Positions 8,781-17,362 of a stretch of 64,000 bases of DNA are shown here, one piece after another. The translations under genes were made by a program, and so were the position numbers. The notes beneath the pieces are model-generated. The model ran no database searches and was not told the origin of the DNA. It saw only the letters and a program-made list of their open reading frames with translations. Origin of the DNA: Bacteroidota bacterium (lineage in GTDB: Bacteria; Bacteroidota; Bacteroidia; Cytophagales; Cyclobacteriaceae); assembly GCA_023428695.1 (NCBI GenBank), contig JAEYWY010000008.1, positions 1-64,000 of the forward strand. Reading direction: 5' to 3'. Position 1 is the first letter of the stretch; each line of letters starts with the position of its first letter.

Positions 8781-9521
8781 TCAATTATGTCTGATAATCA
8801 TACCACCCTGAGCGCCCATTTTCTTCAATAGTTCCTCGCGTATTTTGTCAAATTCTTCATCGGTAACGCGCTGGCCAGACGCCGGAGCCTTCAACGCGTT
8901 CTTTTTCAACGGTGAGAGATCAATATTCTTAGCCGTGATTGTCCTCTCGCCGCCGTTTATGTCAACGAGCAAGACCGTTCCCGGAAGGGAATTATAAATT
9001 TCCGGTCCCAGAAAAGGTTGCAACTGCTCTGTGTACCATACTTTGACTTGCTGTTTGCGTTTCTCGTTGTACCAGGATGCTTCCTTACACGAATAACCAA
9101 GAATGGTCTGTGTCCCCGGGCCAAGTTGCCAGGGAAGTATCCGTATACTGTCTTCTATCAAATACCGTTTGCCAAAAAGTTCCTGGGCGCGGATTCGCTG
9201 TGACGTCATCTGATTTCCGTAGAATTCAATTTGCGGTCTTCTTATTTTCATCCGAATGCTGCCATCGTTGCTTTCAAAGTCCTCGTTCTCGTCTTCCTCA
9301 ATGGTTTTGTAAAGAAATTCACCGTCGCGGAACACGAGTTTGTCCTGATAGTTCTCGAATTCAGGGAGCATCTCTTTCATTTCAGGACGATCTGCCGGTA
9401 TTGTCCGGTGAAGGTTGACCTTCACTTCGTACGTGATGGTTCCTTCCTTCGCGGCACTTACGAGGGCTTTCACGGCAACGACGCAGACCATGATGCCAAA
9501 AAACATTATCGCGGTTTTCAT
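8781..9521 (-). CDS. GLPGLI family protein
   Basis: This 246-residue exported protein has an N-terminal signal segment (about 1-23). In its middle it has the LGYSC-KEASWY segment, the WYT motif, then GPEIYNSLPGTVLLVD, the family-defining region in which LPG is retained and the usual GLPGLI is changed to SLPGTV. GLPGLI proteins are Bacteroidota-specific, of unknown function, and very often lie next to beta-barrel outer-membrane genes, as here. It ends with a Lys- and Gly-rich tail. It is divergent from a histidine kinase gene across a 120-base gap, which suggests that the two-component pair controls this operon; that is inference. Confidence 0.85.
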   Translation of the reverse strand: MKTAIMFFGIMVCVVAVKALVSAAKEGTITYEVKVNLHRTIPADRPEMKEMLPEFENYQDKLVFRDGEFLYKTIEEDENEDFESNDGSIRMKIRRPQIEFYGNQMTSQRIRAQELFGKRYLIEDSIRILPWQLGPGTQTILGYSCKEASWYNEKRKQQVKVWYTEQLQPFLGPEIYNSLPGTVLLVDINGGERTITAKNIDLSPLKKNALKAPASGQRVTDEEFDKIREELLKKMGAQGGMIIRHN

Positions 9522-9629
9522 ATATTTTTTTTGTTATAAAAGTACGGCCAGTCGCCGGTGACGAGAGTTAACGTGCCTGAATGGAATGTTAAATAAGGTT
9601 AAAAGTGAATCGCTCTTGGCCGAAGTGCG

Positions 9630-9637
9630 TATTTTTG
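9630..9637 (+). promoter_or_regulatory. Candidate -7 element upstream of the histidine kinase
   Basis: TATTTTTG matches the Bacteroidota -7 consensus TAnnTTTG exactly and ends only four bases before the GTG start at 9642. No good -33 TTTG lies at the expected distance, so the call rests on the -7 element alone. If real, the mRNA would be leaderless or nearly so. Confidence 0.35.
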
Positions 9638-9641
9638 AGAT

Positions 9642-11159
9642 GTGAAGATAAACCGGAACGCGTTAACTGTGGGGCTGATGATCAGCAGCATCCTTTTGCT
9701 GATCCTGCTGGAAGGATTGTGGCTATACCGGTCGTATGAAAAGGAATGGTTTGACCTTCGCCGTGACGCCAACTTCCATCTTCGCGCGACGCTGAATGAA
9801 CTTCGTGACTCGGTGTTGTTTCAGAATGTTCAACCCTTTGCGGGAGATACTGCTCTATTGACAAAACGTCCAGCTATGCCTCCGGACACAATTTTCCGTC
9901 ATTCCATCACCCGGGTGGAAAGCACCGTTCACACCATTGGCGATGATCACTCGGCACAATCGAACGTAAGGGTGTTCATAACGACTCCTTCAGACAGTCT
10001 TCAGTCAGGAATCGTCAAACCTCTGATGGAAAGGCTGTCGCAAATGAATCTACCGGAAGGACAGGACAAAACGTTTATCCTTCGCGTAACGCAGGATACT
10101 GTGTCGCGGGCGTTTCTTGCGGACCGCTACGGGAAATTGCTGGCGCGTCATGAGATCAGGTTGCCGCTTACCATCAACGTGATTACAGGTCCGGAAGAAA
10201 GGGAGGCAGGACCCTTGCGCGCCCGTTGGACCACTCTCCTTCAAAGAAGGCAAATGCCGAATGCCAGGAATATCCTGACTGACACCATAACAACTGACCT
10301 CGCCTTATACAATCCGTTGCAACAATACTCTGCTTCACTGACAGGAACCCGAATGTTCCTTCTGCGTGCCATCGCACCGGAAATTTTCTTTGTACTGTTG
10401 TTGACTGTGCTCACGTGCGGCGCCTTCCTGCTGGTATACAGGAATCTGAGAAACCAGCAACGCCTGGTCCATGCGAAAAATGAGTTCATCAGTAACATCA
10501 CGCACGAGCTTAAGACGCCAGTCGCTACGGTAAGCGTAGCCCTGGAAGCCTTGCGGAATTTCAATGCCATGGAAAAACGCGAGTTGGCAGCAGAGTATCT
10601 CGAAATTGCCCTTAAGGAACTGGGCAGGTTGTCTAAGATCACTGACAACATTCTGAGTATCTCCGTACTCGAAAACAATTCGGAGTCAATAGCAAAGGAG
10701 AAAATCGACCTCAGGGAAATTGCCGAAAAGGTAGCCGCCAGTCTAAAGGTTCAGGCGGAAAGCAGGCATGGCGTCATAACAATCACATGCAACGGTGATG
10801 ATTTCACGTTGAATGGTTCAACTGATCACCTGACAAATGCGATAACGAATCTCGTCGACAATGCAATCAAATACAGCCCGGAAAGCCCCGCCATCAGTAT
10901 CCGGATCACCGGCACTCCGGAGACGGTGGCGATCTCCGTGTCGGATCAGGGTATCGGCATTGATGCTGAGTTCCACGAAAAGGTTTTCGAAAAATTCTTT
11001 CGCGTACCCCGGGGCGACATTCACGCTGTTAAGGGACATGGATTAGGACTTAATTATGTCAAATATGTCGCGGCTCTGCATCAGGGGAAAGTAACTGTAC
11101 GCAGTGAACCCGAAAAGGGCAGCGAGTTTAGAATGACGTTTCCACGAATACAACGTTAG
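9642..11159 (+). CDS. Two-component sensor histidine kinase
   Basis: This is a membrane sensor kinase of 505 residues. A first transmembrane helix at about 8-29 and a second at about 243-266 enclose a roughly 210-residue periplasmic sensor domain with no recognisable family. A HisKA domain follows with phospho-acceptor His288 (NITHELKTPVA), then a HATPase domain with the N box (NLVDNAIKYSP), the G1 box (DQGIGI) and the G2 box (GHGLGLNYV). There is no HAMP domain; the helix leads directly into the dimerisation domain. The start is GTG at 9642. The partner response regulator begins two bases after its stop, so they form an operon. The divergent barrel/GLPGLI operon is the likely target. Confidence 0.95.
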   Translation: MKINRNALTVGLMISSILLLILLEGLWLYRSYEKEWFDLRRDANFHLRATLNELRDSVLFQNVQPFAGDTALLTKRPAMPPDTIFRHSITRVESTVHTIGDDHSAQSNVRVFITTPSDSLQSGIVKPLMERLSQMNLPEGQDKTFILRVTQDTVSRAFLADRYGKLLARHEIRLPLTINVITGPEEREAGPLRARWTTLLQRRQMPNARNILTDTITTDLALYNPLQQYSASLTGTRMFLLRAIAPEIFFVLLLTVLTCGAFLLVYRNLRNQQRLVHAKNEFISNITHELKTPVATVSVALEALRNFNAMEKRELAAEYLEIALKELGRLSKITDNILSISVLENNSESIAKEKIDLREIAEKVAASLKVQAESRHGVITITCNGDDFTLNGSTDHLTNAITNLVDNAIKYSPESPAISIRITGTPETVAISVSDQGIGIDAEFHEKVFEKFFRVPRGDIHAVKGHGLGLNYVKYVAALHQGKVTVRSEPEKGSEFRMTFPRIQR

Positions 11160-11161
11160 GT

Positions 11162-11845
11162 ATGTCAGTCAGGGTCTTGTACGTTGAAGACGAACCTTCA
11201 TTAGGTCGAATTGTAAAGGAGAGCCTGGAGAGCAGAAATTTTATTGTGCACATGGTCGAAGACGGCGGCGACGCGATTCCGGCATTCAAAACATTTTCTC
11301 CTGACATCTGTGTACTGGACATCATGCTTCCCGGTGTCGATGGCTACACCATTGCCCGCGAAGTCAGGACTCTAGCGCCGGATACACCGGTAATTTTCGT
11401 CACGGCAAAAGTGCAGACACAAGATTTGATCAAAGGCTTTGAATCAGGAGGGAACGACTACATACGGAAGCCGTTCAGTATGGAAGAACTCATCGTGAGG
11501 ATCAACAATCTTTTGCGCCTGACGCAAACACCGCGTAACACCGCCCGGGACGAAATCAAAATCGGTCGTTATGAATTTGTTCCGGATCGTTACGAAATTA
11601 GAATTGATGGAAACTCCAGGAAGCTTTCCCACCGCGAAGCAACGTTACTTCAAATGCTTGTTGAAAACCGGAACGCAACAGTTCAGCGAAAAGATATTCT
11701 GCTGAAAATCTGGGGCGACGACTCATTTTTCAACTCACGAAACCTGGATGTGTACATTACCCGCCTTCGCGATCTCTTCAAACAAGACAAGAACATTCAG
11801 ATCATCACAATAAAAGGTGTCGGCTATCACTTCACCGACGGATGA
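11162..11845 (+). CDS. OmpR/PhoB-family response regulator
   Basis: The 227-residue product has a receiver domain at about 4-118 with acidic residues Glu9-Asp10, phospho-acceptor Asp53 (VLDIMLPG), Thr81 and Lys103 (RKPF). A winged-helix DNA-binding domain follows at about 130-225 with the usual LSHREATLLQML and VDVYITRLR-like segments, ending in IKGVGYHF. It is the cognate regulator of the adjacent kinase (two-base gap). The ATG at 11162 is well supported by the position of the receiver domain. A strong hairpin terminator follows the stop. Confidence 0.95.
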   Translation: MSVRVLYVEDEPSLGRIVKESLESRNFIVHMVEDGGDAIPAFKTFSPDICVLDIMLPGVDGYTIAREVRTLAPDTPVIFVTAKVQTQDLIKGFESGGNDYIRKPFSMEELIVRINNLLRLTQTPRNTARDEIKIGRYEFVPDRYEIRIDGNSRKLSHREATLLQMLVENRNATVQRKDILLKIWGDDSFFNSRNLDVYITRLRDLFKQDKNIQIITIKGVGYHFTDG

Positions 11846-11851
11846 AAATGA

Positions 11852-11879
11852 ATGAGGCTGCCTGGTCGGGCAGCCTCAT
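11852..11879. terminator. Hairpin between convergent response regulator and GH3 genes
   Basis: An 11-bp perfect stem, ATGAGGCTGCC (11852-11862) pairing with GGCAGCCTCAT (11869-11879), has a 6-base loop. It lies between two convergent stop codons and probably terminates both transcripts. There is no clear T-tract on either side. Confidence 0.65.
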
Positions 11880-11899
11880 GATTCATTGCTATTCTGTGG

Positions 11900-14197
11900 T
11901 TAGCGTGAAAGTGTGAATGCTGTTTTCAGAGGTCCCACCATTACGTGAAAACGACCATCTTCCAGTATTGAATTTCCTGACTTGTCCGGAAAAGCAAGAT
12001 CACGCCCGGGTGTAATTTCGAAAGTGACGGTTTTTGATTCGCCCGGTTCCAGCGTGATCTTTTCGTAATACTTCAACTCGCGGACTGGTCGCGATATGCT
12101 TGCTGTTTCATCATGAATAAACCAGAGAACGGCTTCCTTGCCGGTACGGCTACCGGTATTTTTTACCGTGACCGATGCCTTTACACTAGCGGAACCGTTG
12201 GTAATTGTTGTGTCCGAAAGTTGTAGTCCGCTGTACTCGAACGTAGTGTAACTAAGTCCGTGGCCGAATTGCTCAAGTGCAATCGGGTTTTCAATTTCGT
12301 GAGCAAGCTGTATTTCACTGATCTTGTGATTGTGAGGAAGCAGGCGATTGACGGCATACGGATATGTGAAACTCAACTTCGCACTTGGGTTGACTTTCCC
12401 GCTGACGATCTCTGCAATGGCTTGTGCTCCTTCGAAACCTGGCAGTCCCGCAAACAGCACTGCCTTGCAACCCGGATAAATTTCAGTAATGAGGCGTGGT
12501 CTTCCCGCGATGATCACAAGTACAACAGGTTTTCCTGTTGCCTGGGCAGCACGGACTAATTCAACCTGGTCTTTCGGGAGATTAAGGTCGACAATGCTTC
12601 CGAACCCTTCGCTGTAAGGCATCTCACCAACTGCTACGACAATTGCATCTGCCCTGGATGCTTTGCTTTTGAGATCAATGGCACTCTCCGCAAGTGTAAC
12701 ATTTGAAAACTCTTTCTGAAGTGCAGTGTACACCGTCAACATATCCTTCGGATAGATTTCCTCCTCTGCGGGTATCCAGCGCAGTGTCCAGCCTCCGGCG
12801 AGCGGACGCTTTAGATTAGCTGTCGGTCCGACGACGACAATGTTTCCTGTTTTAGCCGGCTCAAGAGGCAACACACTTTCATTCTTCATCAGAACGATTG
12901 ACTCGCGCGCCGCTTCGAGAGCTTTCGCACGATTCTCGGCGGAACCAATACGGTCGAATCTGTCATTTCGCGGTAGCGGATTTTCAAAAAGTCCAAGCTC
13001 AAGCTTCAGACGAAGAATTCGGCTGACTGAAAGATCAATCCTCTCCTCTGAAATCCTGCCCTCACTTACAAGTTCACGCAGAAGATCACAAAACGTCGTC
13101 GTGTATGGTGTCATGGCAACGTCAACGCCGGCGCTAATCGCTTTGTATGTCGCCTCTTTCTCATTCTCGGCAACGTGGTGGTTACGGTAAAGGCGGATGA
13201 TGTCTTCCCAGTCGGTCACGGCCACACCCTTGAACTTCAGTTGTTGCCGCAGCACTTTAGTCAACGCCCAGTATGAAGCATGCACAGGTTCGCCATTGAT
13301 TTCACCGCTGTTGATCATGACAGTTTTGATACCAGCATCAATTACTGCCTTGAACGATGGCAGGTGAAACTCATATAACGTCTGGTCGGAGAGATCAACA
13401 GGTCCACGATCCCATCCATATTTCGGATCGGAATACGCAAAGAAGTGTTTAGCCGTTGCTGCTATACGATAGGGGGCGATGTTTTCATTCCCCTGAATGG
13501 TACGAACGAAAATTGATCCCATGGTCGACGACACGTAAGGAGACTCGCCGAGTGTTTCGTAGAAACGTCCCCACAGCGGAGTTCGTGCAAGGTCCAGGAC
13601 GGGGGCGAACAACCATTGGTGACCGATGTCGGCTGTTTCCATAGCCGTCACGTTGGCCATGTCTTTCGGGAACTGATTGTTATAGGTAGCTGCTGTGTTG
13701 ATTGCATGAGGAAAGATCGTTCCACCTTCCAGATAGTTCGGCCCGTGCATGTGATCCACCCCATATATAATGGGAATCTTCAGGCGCGAAACCTGAAGGT
13801 TGTACTCCTGGATTTCTTTGTAAAAGCGATACCACGTTTCGGCGGGGACTGCAATACCGTTGAGAAATGAACCGACATGATATTTCCGGAGCATTGCTCC
13901 AAGTTTTGCTGTATCCAGAGCGATTTCGATTTTCAGATCGGCACCTGCACCCCAGTCTGCACTCGTCACGATTTGCGAGTTATTAATCTGGGTCATTTGC
14001 CCGATCTTTTCTTCGAGTGTCATTTCCCGAATAAGATCGTCGATTCTTTTCTCCAACTCCGCATTGGACGTCCGCTCAATCTTTCTAAGGTCCGAAACAG
14101 AAATGGATGATTCTTTTGAATTGTCCTGGCGGGGGCTACACGCCGAAAGGCACAGGGTAGCGACAATTGCGTACCCTGCAAATAACAGGTTTCTCAT
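11900..14197 (-). CDS. bglX: Glycoside hydrolase family 3 beta-glucosidase lipoprotein
   Basis: This exo-acting glycosidase is expected to release terminal beta-linked sugars such as glucose. The 765-residue product has a lipoprotein signal peptide with lipobox LSAC at about 17-20, so it is probably anchored in a membrane. The GH3 N-terminal TIM barrel follows, with the expected nucleophile Asp329 in GVAVTDWED, then the C-terminal sandwich (PTANLKRPLAGGW, GRPRLITEIYPGCKAVLFAGLPGFEGAQAIAEI) and a fibronectin-III-like domain at about 660-765 (LSYTTFEYSG onward). The architecture and length are those of periplasmic BglX. It is a single gene, convergent with the response regulator and divergent from the cupin gene. 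Confidence 0.92.
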   Translation of the reverse strand: MRNLLFAGYAIVATLCLSACSPRQDNSKESSISVSDLRKIERTSNAELEKRIDDLIREMTLEEKIGQMTQINNSQIVTSADWGAGADLKIEIALDTAKLGAMLRKYHVGSFLNGIAVPAETWYRFYKEIQEYNLQVSRLKIPIIYGVDHMHGPNYLEGGTIFPHAINTAATYNNQFPKDMANVTAMETADIGHQWLFAPVLDLARTPLWGRFYETLGESPYVSSTMGSIFVRTIQGNENIAPYRIAATAKHFFAYSDPKYGWDRGPVDLSDQTLYEFHLPSFKAVIDAGIKTVMINSGEINGEPVHASYWALTKVLRQQLKFKGVAVTDWEDIIRLYRNHHVAENEKEATYKAISAGVDVAMTPYTTTFCDLLRELVSEGRISEERIDLSVSRILRLKLELGLFENPLPRNDRFDRIGSAENRAKALEAARESIVLMKNESVLPLEPAKTGNIVVVGPTANLKRPLAGGWTLRWIPAEEEIYPKDMLTVYTALQKEFSNVTLAESAIDLKSKASRADAIVVAVGEMPYSEGFGSIVDLNLPKDQVELVRAAQATGKPVVLVIIAGRPRLITEIYPGCKAVLFAGLPGFEGAQAIAEIVSGKVNPSAKLSFTYPYAVNRLLPHNHKISEIQLAHEIENPIALEQFGHGLSYTTFEYSGLQLSDTTITNGSASVKASVTVKNTGSRTGKEAVLWFIHDETASISRPVRELKYYEKITLEPGESKTVTFEITPGRDLAFPDKSGNSILEDGRFHVMVGPLKTAFTLSR

Positions 14198-14352
14198 AAC
14201 TTAAGGTCAGGTTTGGCATGTCGAAAATACTGATCAATCGATCGCATTTTCAGCGACCCGGGAAAAATTGAAGTAAATGAAGCCGCAAACGTTTTCGTAA
14301 TGGAATTACCGCATATCTTGAATCCAAATCCAACAACTGAATAGAATCTGCC

Positions 14353-14853
14353 ATGTCACGGGTTGATGAATTGATACACGACCTCGGGTTGGAAAGGCAT
14401 CCGGAGGGGGGATATTTTCGCGAAACCTATCGTTCTACGGACCTGCTCAATGCAAATGCCCTGAACAACAGATTTTCCGACAACCGGAATGTATGCACAG
14501 CAATTTATTATTTGTTGAGTCGTGGCGAACAGTCGCTGTTGCATCGCCTTCGTTCTGATGAGTTGTGGTTTTTTCACGAAGGGCAATGCCTTGACATTAT
14601 CGTCCTGGACAAAGATGGCTGCAAAACTTTTCGGCTGGGTCGCGACATCGGAAAGGGTGAGCAACTCCAGCATACTATTCCTGCCGGATCATGGTTCGGC
14701 GCATTGATTCCACCCGAAAGCGATTATGTGCTATGTAGTTGTACCGTTGCTCCGGGATTTGATTTTAACGACTTTGAAATGGGTGATCGCATGACATTAT
14801 TGAAAGAGTTTCCTCTGTGCAGGCATGAAATTCTCACCCTTACAAATCCGTGA
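14353..14853 (+). CDS. Cupin_5 (DUF985) family protein
   Basis: The 166-residue cytoplasmic protein begins with the family-typical LGLERHPEGGYFRETYRS and continues through SALHRL-like (SLLHRLRSDELWFFHEG) and QHTIPAGSWFGA segments, the cupin strands that carry the possible metal site. The DUF985/cupin_5 family has structures but no generally agreed function; epimerase-like similarity has been suggested. Its stop overlaps the next gene start as TGATG, which indicates translational coupling. The ATG at 14353 is clear. Confidence 0.88.
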   Translation: MSRVDELIHDLGLERHPEGGYFRETYRSTDLLNANALNNRFSDNRNVCTAIYYLLSRGEQSLLHRLRSDELWFFHEGQCLDIIVLDKDGCKTFRLGRDIGKGEQLQHTIPAGSWFGALIPPESDYVLCSCTVAPGFDFNDFEMGDRMTLLKEFPLCRHEILTLTNP

Positions 14854-15518
14854 TGAGATATGTTTTGATATTGATGTGCCTGGTTGCGGGTCTGACAGCA
14901 TCACATGGGCAGAAGCTCATAACAGGGATGGTTGCCGATTCTGCGTCGTTCACTCCGCTGCCCTATGTGAACATCATGGTCAAAGGAAAGAACAAAGGAA
15001 CGATATCGGATACACATGGTAGTTTCAAGCTGGTCGCAAGCGAGGATGATACGCTCGTGTTTTCATTTGTTGGATACAACACAGCGGAGATACCGTTGTA
15101 TGACTGGGAAGAAGGGATCGTCTTGCTGGCGGAACACTCCACGATACTTAAAACAGTGATTATTGAAGAACGACGCATGGATCCTTATGGGAATATGTTC
15201 GACCAGGAAAATGAACTGCTCGAAGAGCGCAACAAGAAGCTGCCGTTCTATTATTCACGGTCCAAAAAACAGAAGATACGTCTTGGCAGGTTGGAAGCGG
15301 AGAATCAGCGAGTCAGGACTTACGTCGAGGTGATCATCCAAAATGAAGATAACAAGAAACGTCTGATGGAAACGTATAAGCTGACAGAGCAGGAATACTA
15401 CGACATTCTTGGGGCGTTCAATGCGCGCCATTATACGGTGATGTATTATCTGACCGCCGGCGAATTGATTTCATTGGTTAATAACTTCTTTGCCGCTGAG
15501 GTTTCACGAAGGAAATAG
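14853..15518 (+). CDS. Exported carboxypeptidase-regulatory-like domain protein
   Basis: This is a 221-residue protein with a signal peptide (MRYVLILMCLVAGLTASHGQ), then a carboxypeptidase-D-regulatory-like sandwich at about 21-105 (ITGMVADSASFTPLPYVNIMVKG and SFVGYNTAEIPL-type strands), followed by a charged C-terminal region of about 115 residues with no known domain. The same N-terminal domain precedes many Bacteroidota outer-membrane barrels, but here no barrel follows. The start is ATG at 14853, overlapping the cupin stop by one base; a GTG three bases upstream is also in frame. The function is unknown. Confidence 0.8.
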   Translation: MRYVLILMCLVAGLTASHGQKLITGMVADSASFTPLPYVNIMVKGKNKGTISDTHGSFKLVASEDDTLVFSFVGYNTAEIPLYDWEEGIVLLAEHSTILKTVIIEERRMDPYGNMFDQENELLEERNKKLPFYYSRSKKQKIRLGRLEAENQRVRTYVEVIIQNEDNKKRLMETYKLTEQEYYDILGAFNARHYTVMYYLTAGELISLVNNFFAAEVSRRK

Positions 15519-15521
15519 ACT

Positions 15522-15962
15522 TCATTCGAGATTCTGGTTGCCACGAATAAACTTCAGATTGTAGCGCAGACCGTTAATGCGCCAACCTACGTTGGTGAGT
15601 ACGCATACGATATCATAAGTGCCGAAAAATTCGCGGGTCGAACCCAGCTTTGCCGACTGTTTGAAATGGATCGCAATAGCGTAGCACGTAACCTGGGCTT
15701 GTCCTTCATCGGTGAACTTAACGATGAAATTGCCTGATTGGTGATAAACACTATCCAGCCCGTCGAACCCCTGCTCCCAGTTTTCGGCTATTGTTGTTGC
15801 TGCGATTTTTGCAGGCGGTTGGCCACCGACGGATGACATGTCAAATACAACCATAGGTGTGAAGACGTCTGCGGTCAAACGTTTCCAATTCCGTTCATCT
15901 GTGCAGATAAACAACCGGTTGACGAGTTCGACGATTTCTTCGCGTTTTGTCTTTTCGACCAT
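15522..15962 (-). CDS. SnoaL-like / NTF2-fold protein
   Basis: The 146-residue product from the ATG at 15962 has the NTF2-like pattern: an N-terminal helix pair (REEIVELVNRLFICTDERNWKRL), then a curved sheet ending FGTYDIVCVLTNVGWRINGLRYNLKFI. Members include small polyketide cyclases, isomerases and ligand-binding proteins, so the activity cannot be stated. The open frame extends further upstream into the nitroreductase gene; I reject that extension because the domain begins at the ATG used here. It is the last gene of the pirin-nitroreductase-SnoaL run. Confidence 0.8.
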   Translation of the reverse strand: MVEKTKREEIVELVNRLFICTDERNWKRLTADVFTPMVVFDMSSVGGQPPAKIAATTIAENWEQGFDGLDSVYHQSGNFIVKFTDEGQAQVTCYAIAIHFKQSAKLGSTREFFGTYDIVCVLTNVGWRINGLRYNLKFIRGNQNLE

Positions 15963-15978
15963 GTCCGTTCTAATAGGT

Positions 15979-16560
15979 TTATGGGAAAGGTTTATTAAAG
16001 ACGAAATGATCCTGAGTGAACCGTTCGCGGGGCGCGTGTTCGCGTTGTCGCAACTTATCAGGAAGATTTGACGCGTCACCGGGATATCCGACGGCGATAA
16101 ATACTCCCGGTTCGTAGTCATCCGGAATGTTAAGATTCCGGATCGTCATTTCAACATTAAAGCCCGCCATCTGCCTGACTTGCAATCCCAACTCAACTGC
16201 TTGCAGCGACAAAAACGCATTGGCTCCCCCGAGATCGTACAGAGCGTGAGCATTCGGTCCTTCATACCGTGTGAAATTCCGACGCGCGAGACTGAAGATG
16301 AGCAATGGAGCGTCCTTTGCCCAAAGTTTATTTCCCTCGTCCAGCGGTTCGAAAAGTTTCTCCCAGAGCCCGGACTGATCACGGGTGGCGTACACGTAAA
16401 CCCAGGGTTGTTCATTCGTACTTGACGGTGCCCAGCGGGTGGCCTCGAACAGGGATCGGATTTTATCTGCCTCCACCGCGCGATCCGAGAACGCCCTGAT
16501 GCTTCGTCGCTTTTGAATGAGCTCGGTGATGGGGTGTTCTATCGCCGTCGACTTTCGCAT
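15979..16560 (-). CDS. Nitroreductase family protein
   Basis: This is an FMN-dependent oxidoreductase of the nitroreductase/FRP superfamily, using NAD(P)H to reduce nitro compounds, quinones or similar electrophiles. The 193-residue product from the ATG at 16560 shows the FMN-binding N-terminus (IQKRRSIRAFSD), the ATRWAPSSTNEQPWVYV segment, and AVELGLQVRQMAGFNVE near the C-terminal part. A TTG further upstream would overlap the pirin gene. It begins 13 bases after the pirin stop and 16 bases before the SnoaL-like gene, so the three look co-transcribed. The physiological substrate is unknown. Confidence 0.9.
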   Translation of the reverse strand: MRKSTAIEHPITELIQKRRSIRAFSDRAVEADKIRSLFEATRWAPSSTNEQPWVYVYATRDQSGLWEKLFEPLDEGNKLWAKDAPLLIFSLARRNFTRYEGPNAHALYDLGGANAFLSLQAVELGLQVRQMAGFNVEMTIRNLNIPDDYEPGVFIAVGYPGDASNLPDKLRQREHAPRERFTQDHFVFNKPFP

Positions 16561-16573
16561 ATTCTGGTAGTTG

Positions 16574-17299
16574 TTATCCTTCAAAACTCATCGGTACTTC
16601 CATGACGAGCAATTCCGAATCTTCCAATGCTTCGATGGTAATTTTGTCGGTATCCCAAACCCCTAAACCATCCCTCCGGTTCAACTGGTGTTCATTCACG
16701 GTTACATTTCCGTCGATCAGAAAAACGTAGAACCCGTTGTCAGTTTGGTTAAGTATCTGATCCGTTTTAAAACCTTTTTTCAAATTGCCCAGGTAAAACC
16801 AGGCATCCTGGTTTATCCAGACACTTTCACCGCCTTTTTCCGGAGAGACTATCAATTGCAGTTTGTTAACCCGGTCCTCGGGCCGGAACGTCTTCTGGTC
16901 ATAATTTGGTTTGATGTTTCTAAGTTTCGGAAAAACCCAGATCTGAAGAAAGTTGACCTTCCTGTCGGGATTTTTGTTGTATTCAGAATGAAAAATTCCG
17001 GTGCCGGCGCTCATGATCTGAACATCGTGTTGTTTGATTACGCCAACGTTTCCCATGCTGTCCTGGTGTTCGAGATCGCCAAACAACGGTATGGATATGA
17101 TCTCCATGTTGTCGTGAGGATGACGTCCGAAGCCACGTCCCCCTTCGACGATATCGTCATTCAGCACGCGCAACGCTCCGAAATTCACGCGCATCGGATC
17201 GTAGTAATGTCCGAAACTAAACGTGTGGTGCGTATCCAGCCATCCATGATTTGCGTGGCCGCGGGTGGCGGCCTTGTGTAATACTGTTTTCATAACCAT
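16574..17299 (-). CDS. Pirin family protein
   Basis: This bicupin protein has 241 residues. The metal ligands of pirins are visible as His60 and His62 (GRHPHDNMEIIS) and His104 and Glu106 (GIFHSEYN). Many bacterial pirins are quercetin 2,3-dioxygenase-like; others act as redox sensors or stress proteins, so the reaction here is not certain. Two in-frame ATGs (17299 and 17293) are possible starts. It is the first gene of the pirin-nitroreductase-SnoaL run, and its upstream region carries a clear palindromic operator, with a MarR regulator gene just beyond. Confidence 0.93.
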   Translation of the reverse strand: MVMKTVLHKAATRGHANHGWLDTHHTFSFGHYYDPMRVNFGALRVLNDDIVEGGRGFGRHPHDNMEIISIPLFGDLEHQDSMGNVGVIKQHDVQIMSAGTGIFHSEYNKNPDRKVNFLQIWVFPKLRNIKPNYDQKTFRPEDRVNKLQLIVSPEKGGESVWINQDAWFYLGNLKKGFKTDQILNQTDNGFYVFLIDGNVTVNEHQLNRRDGLGVWDTDKITIEALEDSELLVMEVPMSFEG

Positions 17300-17337
17300 T
17301 TCTTTCTCCTATTAACGCAAACCAATAAAATAAAGTT

Positions 17338-17359
17338 TATACAATTATTGTATATACAA
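17338..17359. promoter_or_regulatory. Palindromic MarR-type operator upstream of pirin
   Basis: A perfect 17-bp palindrome, TATACAAT-T-ATTGTATA, occupies 17338-17354. It overlaps a second perfect palindrome, TTGTATATACAA, at 17348-17359. Together they give three half-sites of the form TATACAA/TTGTATA. The position, between the marR stop and the pirin start in the pirin 5' region, is right for repression of the pirin operon by the neighbouring MarR protein. The palindromes are seen directly; the identity of the binder is inference. Confidence 0.7.
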
Positions 17360-17362
17360 GAA

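Noticed and set aside
16688..17281. Plus-strand open frame antisense to pirin
   Set aside because: Pirin is complete with all four metal ligands; the antisense frame has no domain.
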